The notes: generated by a model from the letters alone, not told the origin. Counted from the stretch's first letter, positions 33,201-46,659 are shown. The stretch is 64,000 nucleotides of DNA from Sparassis latifolia (GCA_018466975.1 CM031556.1:1860001-1924000); one strand, 5' to 3'. Translations and numbers: made by a program.

Positions 33201-36200
33201 CAATCCTGAGAAAACATTGGCGAAGTTTTTGCCCTTCTGTGACGGCAACATCCGAACTGAGTTAGAGCATGGTGCAAGCTCGACGAGAATCACATCGAGC
33301 TCTTCCACACCTCTCCCGTCAGATGCGACTCTGCACTGGAGTACGTCTTTCTATTCAACAAGTATATGTTTTCACGCTGAATTTCACTCCAGGTCTGGCC
33401 ATTCTACGGGGTTCAATGTACAAGTGCGTATATCTGCTAGAGAGTGTCAGTCCCCAACTGACAGATGCCCATCTAGCGATGGTCAAGCGGTATGGATTTG
33501 CCTAACTTTCGGATTGTAGATAAAACTGAACTGGTACATTCCAAGACACTGAAATATCAACGAGAGCTCCTATCGCTACTGAAGCTACTTCATCAGAAGA
33601 CCTTCTCAAAGCGAGGGTTCTCTTCTAGTGGCAAGCTTCTGTCTAGTATCTTGCTGACTCTCTCGCACACATATCCCCTGGAAAACAAATTCGTCAATCC
33701 CGATGAATGGGCCAGTGAGGGTAAGCAGCTATGATTTGAAGGAGAACGAAGAGAATGACATTCATATAGATTTCCGGATGAATCATCATCTATACTGGGG
33801 AAAGCTTTACAGGCCGGAAGATGTGAAGGTATGCCCGCTCCCTTCTTCTCTATTGCGAGTTCATAACACATCATGATCCCAGCTCTCCTGGCATGTTCCC
33901 AGCGACGATGAGATAGAATTTGTACTTCAGATCTTCCGAGAGATAATTGAGCCAGTCTTGTCCACGTTGGAGGGTTTGCTGAAACCCGGTACGTTGACTT
34001 GGATTGATCAGAGGGTAGTGGTTTGATACTCCGTTTGCAGGCATTGCGCATGACTCAAAATGGCGGAACGATTTTTGCCGGTTAGCAGCTCTGCGAGTGT
34101 GGGCTTTACTCTCACCTATTGATCGTACCCAGACATCTCAGCTTCGTTCGAAACGCGTTCTCGGGCATTCCTACGCTGGTTAAGGAGGTTATAACTCGTG
34201 ACGAGATGCAAGCAGCTATTGCCACCAGTGATATCTTGTGAGCATTTACTCTGGTCCAGATGACGGTAGTTTATCGTCAGACAGGAACGAAATACCAGAA
34301 ATGATTGCATCGATACAGCCTATTAGCTCTGGATTCTGCCTGATGGATGATCAGGATCCCCGCCACCAGTACATCTCATTGTTGAAGCGACGCTTTGGCC
34401 GATTTCTGCATGATGCATCAATCGCACTACGTCAACAAGGAGAAGAGAATACTGTCGATGCGGTGAACATGCTGGTCAGTATCGCCCCTTATTCCACCGG
34501 ATTTTCATCCGAGTTTTCCTCAGATACGTTCTATAAGAACATACATGCTTGACTATGGCGATAGCAGGGATAAGTAGGTTCTCTTCGCAATCTCTTTATA
34601 TATTCCTACGCATTCACCCTGTTGCGCAGCTATCATGTGCAGGCCGAGCGGTATGATAGTGAGATTGATGTGGCACGCCACTATGCAAAGCAGAAAGTTT
34701 GGCCAAGGGCGTTATTTGTGCGACGAGCCAGGCACGGTTTTCCGTTCATGCAATTCGGTTAATCCACTCATCGTGGTCTAGATTGTATCACACTGCGCGC
34801 CTCCGCTGGAACTCTACTGAACGACGACGAGGCGTCCTCGAAGATTCACTAATCGACGACGTTACAGAATGGACGATGTGGAACTATGTCACTGGTATGT
34901 ATGGTGACCACCGTTCCACGGTCTTTCTGACTCCAGTTTCGCAGTGAGAGAGTACGTCGGATGAACATTCCACCCACTTGTATTAATTTAGTTCGTGCAG
35001 AGCCAGCCAATCTCTACTGGATACATTATGTGGTGTACGCTGTCGTCCCAGATAGAAGGTCTAAGTGCTGATTTGCTGAGGTTAGAGTTTCGACGGTATA
35101 CGCCGACGTTGCCTGCCCATCCTCTTCAAAGCATTAGAGCCTGGTACAGAGGATGATAGGATGAAGGGTGCACTTTGGACGCTGGATTCGGCTGCTTTCG
35201 GTGATCCTTTTCTCTACTTTTATCTCGTTTATGTACTAGTACTAACAGACCTGATAGCGAAATATGCTATTGGCGGTATGCATTATCGTCTTCAAGGCGT
35301 ACTTGAATCTCACCACAGACCTCTAGAACCGACACTGATTACTGACATGGCGCAGAAGCTCTTTGGCTGCCAGCACAATGAGAGGGTTCGTTTCAGTCCA
35401 TTCCCTACTGACACTCTACTGAACCTGATATTTGCAGCCGTCAATCCAGTTATGCGTTGCTACTTTGTCAGAAACATGTGCGATGGATTTTTTCCCATGA
35501 AGTCGGACTAATCGGATATTATTGCAGGTCTGAGCAGTTTCCTGGAACCATGTTTCGTGGTCTACGACATAGAGAACCCAGGACTGGTGAGAGTATTGGC
35601 CGACCTCAAGGCCTGCATCAATAAAGATTGTGATGTCGATATTACCGCTCGATGTACAGCGCAGCGAGTTCAGCGTTTGCAGTTAGCAGACGAGGCTGCT
35701 ACCAGGACTGTTCGTATCTCCATCCGCCGCAAAGGGACCACGCTAAGTAATCTCATATCGCTCAGATTGATGCCCTGCTCGACATAGCCAACTCTCCCAA
35801 AACTCACTGGCGGTACGCGATAGTCGCGGTGAGATGTCTTCGAACCTTGATCAGGAGGGACAAGCCCATGACTGCATCGCATGTTCAATACATCATGCGA
35901 AAGACTCTTGACTCGCATTCAAGCATAGTACGTCGATTACATCCACCCCTGTGTCCGAAGCTCTGATTTCTGGACAGCGCTATGTTAGTGGCTCACATCT
36001 TTGTGCTGTGAATGATGGCGTGTTAACAGCATTCAATTCAGTATGCCCAGCGTGCAGTTATGAAGATTTCCCGCTTTGTCAAACTGCGCACACTATCTTA
36101 TGGTCCTATTGATCTTGCGTTAGAGCAGAATCACAATCCCTTGAGGCGGACAGTAACCATCCGCGAGCCTACGCACGAATTCACGTCCACCTGGTTAGCA

Positions 36201-38886
36201 GATTTTAGGAGGCCTCCTGATTTGCAAACAGCGGAACGGGAACCGTCAGTGAGGCTGAATCTTCTCTTTGTATATGTCTGACGCCTTTGTCAGTATTTTC
36301 CGCGATAAGATCAGTAGTGGTTGGTTAGCGTGGAATGAGACATTCGATTGTTTCTTGGCGCCGTCGTCCACGAAGTCTACTTTTCAGCCTTGGGAAGAAG
36401 GAAGCGAAGAGGCTGTTGCCGCTGTTCGAGACATTGTGAAGGATCCGTCGTATTGGAAGAAACTTTCAGCTCATTATTCTGCGGAGAATCATAATGAGGT
36501 GATTTCGCAGGACAACGCTTCTTGTGTGAAGTCAATATGTGAGTGATTACGGTACGGGTGGCTTTTCATAATCGCGATTGATCTGTCCACCCTTTCCAGT
36601 CCAACTTCTGGAGGATGAGCCGTTTGAGCCTCTCAAACCCACTCTGGAGGATCTTATTGCCGACGAGGACAAAAACAAGCAACGCGCGGCCGCAGAATTA
36701 CTCGCAGGCTTATTTGGAGGTATGCCTCATCGTCACATAACTTAAGGAATGCAAATGCAGAGAGTTACTTCTACCCTAAGGCTCGAAACATTGGCCCATC
36801 AACAAGCAAGTCAAGTTGTGGGAGTGGTTCATACCTCGCATGAAAACCGTGCTTGGCCAGAAGAGCAACGATACATTGCCTATCTGGACTTCGTTCCTTG
36901 AAGTCCGTTTTCCTACATCGTTTTGCATTGAATCGACTGAACGTCTTTTGGCAGTATGTTTTCTTCAATAAGGATCCTCGAAGGGTGCAGCCACTTGTGG
37001 ATTTCATCGTAGCAGAATTCGATAACGTGGACTTCAACAGTGAATCAACCTTTGATGTGATCCAGGTGCTCTCCTTCTTCCGGGCGTTCTATGAGGAGCT
37101 GGGTTTGAAGTTCATTGGATGGATTGATGACGTTATCAAACGTTGTTGGCTAGAGTTGGACAGGAGCGAACATGAAGATGTGAGCAGTACTCCTTGTGAT
37201 TCTGATTTTTTGTCTGAAATGATACGGACAGGTCCTGGGATATATAAGTGAGATTCTCTTATTCAGTGGCAAGACCATGGTAAGTCGTGCTTCGTGGTGC
37301 TCTTAGACGATTCTTCTGATCATTATGTTTTAAGTGGCGTCCAAGCCCCTCCATACCCACAGCGGAGACCTTCACGCGTGAATGTCGGACATCTTCGCTG
37401 GAAGACGACATCATGGGTATAAGGGATGTCTACCATAGAGGACGGGTGTTGGAACTCGTCGACAAGTTCAGAGTCTGGCGTGACCAGCGATTGCCCGGTG
37501 TGCGTGCTTTCCAATCGACTTATGATCGGTAGGTGGTCATCAATACCTTCCACCTGTCATCCGAAGCGCGTGGAGCGGTAACATGCGTGAACTAGAGTCG
37601 GTATTCTTGTCTGCAAGTGGCTTTTTCAGATGGTACACGACACCAATGCCGTCTCGACTTTCGACTACGTCCTTCCTCTGATGGTACGCGTTACCTCGTA
37701 CTGACTGGTCCCGTTACCTATCAACCTTCATATTTTACAGCCTGAAATTTTTCGTTTCACCGAGGGTACGTCTTTTACCAATCACGTCAGATGCATCAAG
37801 CCTGTATATCTTTCTTGGTGATTATAGTGAATGACAACGACGACCTCTCTCATCGCGCTAAGCTTCTACTGGTACGAATGTGTGGTGTCATACCTCCACG
37901 ACCCCTCATCAATCCGATCTTGGATGCGATTTTCACCGCCATCCAAACTTCACCGGTCAGCTGCTTCACTCCCTTTTATTTCGGTGTATTCATAAACGTG
38001 CATGTCATCAGTCATGGAGAGTGCGCATCAAGATTCTCCCATTGGTCCAAGGTTTGTTTGAATCCTTGAGGTCAAACACTACTTCGGTTTTAAATTAGCT
38101 CCTTGTAGTATTCTACTTCAGACAAGCACCGCTCATCAGTGAGATCAAGCTCGTAGAGATGGTTGAGGTAAGTTCAGCCTCGTAATTGAATGGGTGATAA
38201 GTTGACGTCCTGGGACAGGTGGTGTGCAGATGTCTTGATGATGAGGTAGTAGAAGTGCGCGAGATGGCTGCAACGTGAGTGGTTTCTGCACTCAGTCTCA
38301 GTAGAAAATATCTAACTGGTTTACGCAGAACGCTGTCGGGCATTCTCCGACTTTCACCACGTCGAAGTGTCGTTGCGCTGAAGGTTCGTCGACGCTTCAT
38401 GTGCATGTCAGACAAGTATACTGAGACATCGAGCAGGACCGCTTCGTGCGGCTGGCCAAGAACAGCTATCTGCCGGATAGGCACACCCCTGGGTACAATG
38501 CGGCACTACGTCAGCGACATGCTGCTATCCTTGGTATCTGCGCGCTAGTTGACACATTCCCGTATACTGTGGAGAAGTGGATGCCTGATCTTATCACAAG
38601 TGTACTGGCTGAGCATACATATGACCCGGTGAGTGTGATTTGCGTGCGTTCTGACTATTATTGACGTGCCTCCTTGACTTTGTCAGATTCCGATATCGAC
38701 AACTGTACGCAAATGCGCTGGCAACTTCAGGAAGACGCACCAGGACACATGGCATGAGGATGCGAAGCGATTCACCGAAGAACAGCTTGTGGCTCTGTCA
38801 ACTCTGCTTACAGGATCATCCTACTGTAAGTAAGTCCTCATTCTTGATTATGGTGATGCTTACGTCGAAATTTACAAGACGCTTGA
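30204..38886 (+). CDS. BLM10: Proteasome activator BLM10/PA200 (PSME4)
   Basis: This HEAT-repeat ring caps the 20S proteasome and opens its gate. ATG 30204 starts MDVPDVSLLSIHDPEPKLAI. Family sequence then runs through more than 25 exons: WSMLKYPIPKQKRINLAKVY, MLTRSKKKLSIDDMRLPWKP, SWYMGYIADNVRRFFHPAAI, LPMLFRLWESVNSYMYDERM, and near the end GYNAALRQRHAAILGICALV, then DTWHEDAKRFTEEQLVALST. The last intron (38826-38878) is followed by an eight-base exon (38879-38886). This completes the C-terminus as SSYYA, matching the YYA tail that PA200/Blm10 proteins insert into the proteasome alpha-ring pocket. Exon edges in the middle (33-37 kb) are the least certain. No in-frame disruption was evident. 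Confidence 0.93.
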
Positions 38887-39056
38887 TCTTGAGCTTGATC
38901 CCGTAAGAGCGGTGAGTGAAGACGTTAGGCTCGGATATGTGTGCCCATTTCTTGGACATCCGTTTATTTAATGCTGGATTTATGTGTATATTTCATACGA
39001 CGTCAACTAGAAGAATACTCGGTAGGACTGTTCGTGCTAAGATAAATCATCACAGC

Positions 39057-40116
39057 CTACAGGTGCAAAGTCCCAAGTGATAAATCCAACGACAACGTTA
39101 CAATAAGGTGGTCGATAATGTATATGAAATGTACAATAGTTTGAAGTAATGGCTCAATGAAATGCATAATCTGCACGTATCTCTCACTGAACGTGGACAG
39201 ATCCGCCCCGCGTGCCGCTGTTGTCAGCTCCCCACCCTCCAAGTCTACAACACCTCGGGAGGGCTCCGTTGTCTCGACACCGCTAGCGGTGCCTTTGCGT
39301 GACCCAGCATGCGGGACGAAATCAATGGGACGTGCGTTCATGCCGGAGCGGATACGGTTATTAGATGACTCTTCCCTGTGAAGTCCAAGTAGAAGCCAAC
39401 AAGATGAGAGGCAGAAGGGAATAATAACCGGTCATACGCACCGAATCTCTGCAATGAGGTCATCGATTGCGTACCAAGCCAATGGGTTGAAGGCGATGGC
39501 ACGCCACCACCCCATACGATCAGCAGGTAGGTTATATGCGTGCGCGTGCAAATGGTCCGATACAGGGATCTTGGGATCTTTGAAGGGCGGGGTAACGAAC
39601 CCAATCCGAACGCACTCTCGTGGAACTTCCTGTGTTGTAGCATTGCTCGCATGATTCATGAGGAACGAGGAGCTCACGGGAGTAGGGAGAGGGGAGGCTG
39701 GCTCGGGAAACGATGAGTACGTGGTATCGCTTGGGAAAGAAGGCTCGTGGAGAGACAAGAGGAGACGGTGCGAGATCTCGCGTACAGAAACAAGGAGGGG
39801 AAGATCACTCGACGACTGATGTATGTCAAAGGACGATCCCAGTCATTTGACGGGTAGCTCACAAGATTATACAGCGAAGGAACATGCAGACTGAAAAGCA
39901 TATGACTCGGTCAATGCATTTTAACACAAATTGAATAGCTCACTTGAAGATAATGACTATGTGACCCATGCTGGACACCGGATTCTTGGTCTCGCGATAA
40001 ACGGTGAAGTTCTCGTCTCTGTAGAGTACCTCTGGCTGGGTAGTATTGGCAGTATTCTGGATGGCAGAGGAAACTAAGCTGCACATAGGGCAACCGCGTT
40101 TTGGAGGAAATGTCAT
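39057..40116 (-). CDS. HIT-domain (histidine triad) protein
   Basis: This is a nucleotide hydrolase or transferase fold. I chose ATG 40116 (AACCATGACA; MTFPPKRGCPMCSLVS) because homologous fungal proteins begin close to a CPxC motif. An upstream in-frame ATG at 40272 would overlap the TRAX gene. Blocks: VLYRDENFTVYRETKNPVSS, GHIVIIFN, LHVPSLYNL, and the catalytic triad HLHAHAY (H-x-H-x-H), followed by ADRMGWWRAIAFNPLAWYAI. After a further intron (about 39377-39440) comes NNRIRSGMNARPIDFVPHAG. The C-terminus is a hydrophobic segment (IVHFIYIIDHLIVTLSLDLS) that may anchor it in a membrane. Exact substrate unknown. Confidence 0.83.
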
Positions 40117-40225
40117 GGTTGATAGCCGTAATGGATGTTGCATGCGCGACTCAGAGTCCTTGAAACCGGAGACTCGCTGCACAGTCACCTCGTGACCGTT
40201 CACCAACTCTCGGCCAGTGGCTACG

Positions 40226-41411
40226 ATGTCTGGCCAGTCCATGCCAGAGATACTGAACTCCAGAGACTCCATTCTCCAAGTCTTTGACGACTTCAGAGAC
40301 GAGTTGGATGGACATAATGATAGAAGAGAGCGCCTTATAAAGGTCCGCCTTTCAGCCTACTTCTTGTTGCCCTCATCCACCAATCCCACCGAACGACATG
40401 GCCTGTATACAACGCAATTCCAATCCTTCGACTCCGCACTCAGTCCAGCCGTGATGTCACCAACCTCTCCAAGAAAGTCATATTTCTCCTCCACCGTACC
40501 ATGACCGAGGAGAATTTCGAGTCTAATGATCACGTCCTTGCTGTGCGTGCAGCCGGACGAGCAAAAGAGAAGCTGCGCGAAATCCAGAATATGTTTGCAG
40601 CTATTCGGGAGGAGGTCGCGGGTGACCGTTTCTGGAGATACCAGAAAAATGTCTCCCCTGGTCTGCAGGAGTATATCGAAGCGCTGAGTTTTGCCCACTT
40701 TCTCGAGCATGGGACCTTGATCTCGTACGACGAGGTGCAGCAGTCACTTTGCGATAACAATGGTATCCGTGTGCGTACCATGGTCATGATGATGATTTGG
40801 TCCGGTTCTTGTACTGACAGGATTGTTTAGTATTTTCCTCTGCCGCTGGAGGACTACTTGCTAGGACTGTCTGACCTGACGGGCGAATTGATGCGCTATG
40901 CCATTTCCGCCATTTCTCGTCGTGGTGGACGCTCCAAGGCCAGCGAAGTTTGTACGTTTGTGAGAGGTTGCAGAGCCAGTAAGTTTTGTTCGGCTACGGC
41001 CACACCTGTATCGGGTGTATTCCGTCAATCCGTTTATTCCTACATTTTGAGTGTTGCTGATTACAGATGGCATCAGACTTTGAAGGGCTTGTGCCGTATT
41101 ACCGGGAGCTCCGTAAAAAGCAAGCGGTTACTTCCCAGTCTCTCGAGAAGATTGAAGATGGTGCGTGCATCCCTTTGACTTTTCTTGTTCGCTTATGTCT
41201 CTTCTGACGATCGTATCCAATCCCAGTTGCGTACGCCATAGCTGTGCGTAGCTCTGAGTATGACTTGCCCCCAGAAATCCTGGATGATATCGTCGCACGG
41301 ACAGTCTCCAGCGCTGCGTATAGCGGAAGCCAGGGAGACAGGAGGAGAAAGGGAGGCAGAGGTAGCAGAGGACATGACGACGAATTAGACGACGGACTTG
41401 ATGAAGACTGA
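40226..41411 (+). CDS. TSNAX: Translin-associated factor X (TRAX)
   Basis: This is the catalytic partner of translin in the C3PO endoribonuclease. ATG 40226 (or 40241) leads to MPEILNSRDSILQVFDDFRD, then ELDGHNDRRERLIK. After an intron (40340-40443): SSRDVTNLSKKVIFLLHR, then VLAVRAAGRAKEKLREIQNM, YQKNVSPGLQEYIEALSFAH and FLEHGTLISYDEVQ. Further blocks are FPLPLEDYLLGLSDLTGELM, RYAISAISRRGG, SLEKIED and YDLPPEILDDIVARTVSSA. It ends in a basic then acidic tail (DDGLDED). Four introns are inferred. The start overlaps or nearly abuts that of the divergent HIT gene. Confidence 0.9.
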
Positions 41412-42388
41412 GACGAGGATGGACACTCATTCCTGCGGTGGTTTGCCGTATCACTTATTGTCAGTGTATCTTAGCGCACGAGATTGCACAGAAACACCAG
41501 GGTTGTGGCTGAGCGCAGGTGTGATAAATAATTTCGAGAGAACCATGAGTAGGGAGGGCAGACACGTTCTATTTGGTCCTGAGGCACAATGGAAACGTAT
41601 AAAACCGTTCACACTACATTTAATATCGATAAACAGCATGAGGAAAAGACTTTAATATATGTCGCGTTCATAAAATCGGAAGCTTTGCTCAAGCACTAGA
41701 TGGAAGTATAATTGGATGGAAAAGTCGAGTAGACAAGCACTATTCCCGCATAGTAGCTCCGTAGATACACGGTGGTCAGAAGGCACAAGCGAAAGGTCAG
41801 ACTGGGAACCCGCCAGAGAAGGATTCGAACTTATCTAGCGTGTCAGGATTTTCTCAAAAGTTGGCAGGAATACGTCTTGTGCATCTCGCATACGAATTCG
41901 TCGGAGCAGCAGCAGCCTGTCGGCTCTATGAGACCCACCCTTAATCATGGTACATAGCCTGGGCTGATCTATTCGTTACCCAGCCAGTGAGCAGCCTGAA
42001 CGAGGTGAGTAATGCTAGTAGCGCTTCAACATTGGCTGGCTTTGCCGCGGAATCGAGATGCGGCTAATTACATGGGCGAATGGGAGATCTGTGTTCAGGC
42101 ACTGTGCAAGCGAGCTCAGCAAGCGAGCTGCCAGTCGCATAAACATATGGCTTCCTATATATCTACCAGTCCTCGGGCGAAGCTACTAACCACTTCTTGT
42201 CTTGCTCTGCGATGGGTCCAACATTCGCCTGTGGCAACTGTGCGTCACGTCACTTAGGCTAGCTCCGAGTCTGGACACCGGCGGCAGAGCGCAGGCCGCG
42301 TCGCATCGCAACTCACTCTGTCACCCGCCCTCTTTCCTCTGCGCTGACACTTGTTGCACCCAGAGGGTGATCTACTGACCTCTCGTCG
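41412..42388. other. Intergenic region TRAX / membrane protein gene (977 bases)
   Basis: I see no supported gene. A 36-codon minus-strand ORF (ATG near 41948) and a GTTCGAATCC box near 41821 (rejected as tRNA) are the only curiosities. The final 80 bases before 42389 are rich in C and T, like other promoters here. Confidence 0.45.
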
Positions 42389-44652
42389 ATGCATCTCTCG
42401 TTCTTTCCTACCCTCGGCTCATCCACATCTCTTGCTCTCCCGCCGCGCACCGACGGCCGCCTTATCTTTCAGGCCAAATTCCTTTCGCGTGAGGAGTATG
42501 ATCAGGCGCAGCGAGATGGCATACGCATCGAACTCTGGGCCAATCTTCCTAGCGAGGGCTCAGGAAGCGAGGCATGGGGTTCATGGCTTTTTCAGAAGAT
42601 CGACCCTGGGGCGCCGTCCATTATTGGATCGACCGTTGACAGTACAGTTCTCTTGTCTGACTCAGACGAGGCTACGCCGTTAGCCCAGGAGCACGTCCTA
42701 TATCTCCAAGTGCCGGTTCGCTTGCAGAGTTCTACATGCTCTACGTTCTCGTTCACGTACAGACTGGTGTACCCGTCTGGATCCATCCACTGGTTGGGCG
42801 AGTTCGGGCATAACGGACACCTCTCCATTGAACCGAGACATTCTGCTGTAAGTCTAGTTGATGGTTGGGGAGAATGGGAGAACGGAACGTGCACATTCAA
42901 AAACGTGTCTTCGCCGCTCGCACTGGTGGGGAGACTGAACATGGAATATGGGTGGTCAATCTGGGCGGTGGAACAAGAAAGGTATATCAACGTTTCTGCT
43001 CAAGTCCATCGATTGACATCTAACTGCTCGTGCATGCATGTTAGCTGGCCCATATTTTGCCCTACTATTCGCGAGATACCTTCGGCTTCCTGTGTGGTTC
43101 TTTCGCCTCTGTCTCGGCTCTACGAAGTTATTGCTCCACAGCCCCTCATCCTTAGCGCGAGCCCTGGCACTTCCATCCACATCACATCTACCGGAGATAT
43201 ATTACACACTTCAGGTGACGCAAGCGGGTATGTGGTGCTGCGCTCTTTCAATGCGTTGTTCGACGATGCATTCCTGAACGACACCAACCATTCCCATACT
43301 GGTGGTTCGCACATCCTGTCAGATCACCGTGCTCAGTCTACGTACGCAATCATAGCGTCTCGTGTTCCACGCGACGCGATGCCCGTGTGTTTGACCATGA
43401 TACCGTTGCTGGCATCCGGTCTACCTCTGCAGGCACCGGAGTTGCCTGTGAGTATGTCCAACCTGTCCGTCATCTTACCCCAGCCCCACACCCCTCTAGT
43501 AGTGTTTAATCCTTCAGCAAGGAAGGGCCTATTCATTTCGTCTGCTCATAAAGATCACATCACTTTCCGTGTCGGCAAAACCGGTGCTCAAGTGATCTTT
43601 ATGCCTTCATCCACTATCGAGGTGACTTCCAGTGCAGGGAAAAGGACGTGGAATCTGTCCCTTCTCAGTCCTCACACAAATGCATCTGTGCGAACACCGT
43701 TAGTTGTCGAAGAAGAGGCGCAGCTTTTACCTACACCTCCACCATCCCCTCCACCGATGAATGCGGTGCCGGCGACATCAACCACGCCTGCACACTCTCA
43801 ACATCTGCCGCAGGATGCTCCTTCCTCTGTCTCGCCGACCGAGACTTTAAACTCACCAGATGATGTACCTGCATCGTCTCCTTTGGCCAGCTGGCCAGAT
43901 GCACCTCATTTTGCCAACACTAGTACCTCCACTTCATATACGACCAATCTCGCATTGGTGCGATCGCGATCAGCATCTCCCTTGCCGCGCTCATTCTTGT
44001 ACACATTCTTGACAATGCTCACGTGGTTCACGCGTGCATTCCTCAATGGGCTGGCATCCTTTTGGCTCATGGCTGATCTTCGTGGTGTCACTGAGGCTTC
44101 GGAAGAGCGGGACGTTGATAACAGGGCCGACGTTGAGCAGGACGACGATGGTGTGGACGAGGAGGTTGGAACGCTTGTCGAGAGCAGGGCGGCATCTGGG
44201 ACTGGTGGTACATCTAGCGTTGTGGCAAAGACACCGTCCCTTGAAGCAGCTGGTGATACTAATGCAGGCACTGGTCGACAATCGCAGCTCAGCGACAACG
44301 AGGAGACTGGTTTCGCCGCGACGCTCGCCATGCTCGATGTACCGGTTCCGCAGACCGCGACACCTTCGCTCATTTCCATGTTTCCTCAAGATGTCATGAG
44401 GTCAGACACCCTCGAGTTCCTGCCGTCGACACCCCCACGTTCTCCGCAGATATTCGCAGCGCGTGCCCAGTCATCTCCCTACTGGTCCGCGCACCTCCAA
44501 GTGCATCTCCCGCTGACGTCAGTGTCACCCTGGATGAGAAGCCTCTGTCGAAAGCGCGCGTGACTGAGCTTGAAGAAGAGTCGACATACTATTTGGAGTT
44601 TGATGCGCCAACTGGCTTGCGAGGTGGGCACTTGGAAGTGACGGTGGTATAA
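42389..44652 (+). CDS. Membrane-anchored protein of unknown family, about 735 residues
   Basis: ATG 42389 opens a nearly continuous frame. I infer one intron, 44401-44459 (GTCAGA to TTCGCAG). It moves the reading into the frame SACPVISLLVRAPPSASPAD, then TLDEKPLSKARVTELEEES, ending at 44652. Without the intron the protein would end at 44563 in an unrelated tail. The N-terminal half looks like beta-rich domains (FSFTYRLVYPSGSIHWLGEF, LVDGWGEWENGTCTFKNVSS). A Pro/Ser-rich linker follows, then a hydrophobic segment with a likely membrane span (RSFLYTFLTMLTWFTRAFLN, residues about 530-560), then an acidic region. No signal peptide is obvious. I do not recognise the family. Confidence 0.75.
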
Positions 44653-44935
44653 ACAGCTAGCATCTTTTCCCAATTAGCTGTCTGTAGCGAAGGTTTGATC
44701 TGTACCAACGGACCATTTAGAGTTGTCGCTCATCTGCGAAATGTCTTCACCTTTGTTCTATACGCACTGTATGCTGGTGTACCTTCACGTGTAACACTTG
44801 TGACATCTGCTGTCGTCAATGCACGCGGAACGCATTGACAAGAGTGAAATGTGAGTCTCTGGTGCTCCAAGACAACACTACAGTGGTGGATGGTAGGGCC
44901 ACAATGCTGGTCAAACTGTATCCGTGATGAGCATG

Positions 44936-46659
44936 TTAACGGTCCCTTCCACCAAGCCGACCCTGGCCACGGCCTCGTCTCCTTCTGTCACTACCATGCT
45001 CCGCCTGACCTCCAGTAAAAACGATCCCTCTTTCTACGACCGCTGGACTCGGAACATATTCGTCTTCAGGTATTTCTGTTGTAAGATCGACGTAGTCTTC
45101 ATCTTCGAGGTCGCTAGAGGACCACTCGACCGCTGGATTCAGGGCACCACCAGCTTGTACTAGTCCAAAGTTCAAGGAATACACTCTGCTTTGAGAACGA
45201 CTACGGAGCGGAAGGCCTGACGGTAAACCTCGCCGAATTTCCATTGCGTGTCTAGATGCGCTAGCCTTCCATCTCCTGCAAATCCACGAGTACACGAGTT
45301 AGCTGGAGCCAAACAACAGAAGGATCAGGACTGGCTCCTTGCGCTGCATCCATTCGACATGCTTGGACCCGCCAGGTCGCCACTCAGCATTTCCGCTGGC
45401 AGCAAGGGCATTGACGTGTTTCTCGACTGTGTTGTCCATCGCAAAATTGGGTATCATGGGTGCACTCTGGATTAACTGGGCACGACAGATGGCACAGGTT
45501 GGAAACCGTCTCTGAAAGCACAATGAGATGGACAACCTTGAGTACAACTGAGAATGAAAGCTTACATTCTTAGATATCCAACCCCATCCACACTCCCCAC
45601 AGAAAGTGTGACCACATGGATTTCCCAAATGCGCAGCGGTTCTGTAAAGGATGAACTCATCACTAAGTGTATTGCAAGAAACGTAGGGGCTCGTACAAGA
45701 TGTCGCAGCAACTGAAAGCGGGAAATGAAGTCAATGACTGAACAGGAATACGGCCGATGTGGCGACGACATACATTGGGCAAGTCAATTCATCTTCATAC
45801 TCGGCCAAAACACGTTGGACACTGCCATGAAGGTCAATGTTCTTCCCCTTCTCTCCCCTACTCTTCTTTCGTGGAGATGTGGTTTCAGAAGAGAAGCTTT
45901 TAGTCCGACTTCGCTTGGAAGAATTCTTCAAATCCTTTGACGTCTCTGCACGGATGTCTACAACTACGCAAAATGCATTCATGATAGCATATATCAGGAA
46001 AATCCAAGAATCGACGAACATATCGGTTCATGGACCAGAGGGGGAGGTGAAAGCGTGGCGTGAATAAGTGAACCGGGAGCGGCAACTTCTCAAAGGGACT
46101 GTTGTTAAGCACGAGGACATCAGAGAGATAATGAGATACATGTACCAGTGTTATCTGGCAATGTGTCTGCCCCAGTAGATGCTTCAGCAATAAAAAACCT
46201 TGGTCTCAGAGCCTGAAGACAAGGTTTTATAACGGTAGAAACCTCACATAAATTAGGAGCCTGTGCAGCACCTCCGCAGAGACGGGACTCCAAGGCATCT
46301 AGCTCCTCCAAGAACGCAGCATCCAGTTCGTCGAATGAATACTGTGTCGACGAACGCGAGCTGTCAGGACGGGGTGGCGGTGTTGATATGCGGCTGGGTT
46401 CACCATCTTGACGCTGTGGCAGAGTAGGTCCGTCCTGAGTATCGTGAACAGCGTCTGAAGTAGTCGTTACACCCAAAGCAGGTACGGTCGCCCAGTCAAC
46501 TCCTGTGAATGGATCTGGAAAATCGTCGAACTGGTCGTCTTCGGAGTGAGCGGGATGTGTCTGTGAGTTAGTACTAAGCTCAGGTATTGAATCAAAGTCG
46601 ATTCCTTCGAAATCATCAGGGAGTGCATCGAATTCGTCCTCGGTTTGTGTAGGAGACAT
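44936..46659 (-). CDS. RING-finger protein, putative E3 ubiquitin ligase
   Basis: ATG 46659 begins MSPTQTEDEFDALPDDFEG, an acidic repeat-like region with a second copy (FDDFPDPFTGVDWATVPALG). Then comes STQYSFDELDAAFLEELDAL. Introns lead through RFFIAEAST to a Lys/Arg-rich segment (KKSRGEKGKNIDLHG). The RING reads ELTCPM, CCDILYEP, LGNPCGHTFCGECGWGWISK and RFPTCAICRAQL, giving the ordered Cys/His ligands of a C3HC4 finger. After it: NFAMDNTVEKHVNALAASG, then an acidic stretch and an Arg/Gly-rich tail ending GGRDR. The RING half is certain. The link between the acidic N-terminal exons and the RING exons through 45950-46240 is inferred and could instead mark two genes. Confidence 0.7.

Noticed and set aside
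41815..41835. GTTCGAATCC (minus strand), like a tRNA T-loop
   Set aside because: The flanking five bases do not pair as a T-stem and no acceptor, D or anticodon stems could be drawn around it.
44401..44563. Reading straight through to 44563 in the membrane-protein gene
   Set aside because: The downstream frame to 44652 is strongly protein-like and is reached by a normal 59-base GT-AG intron.
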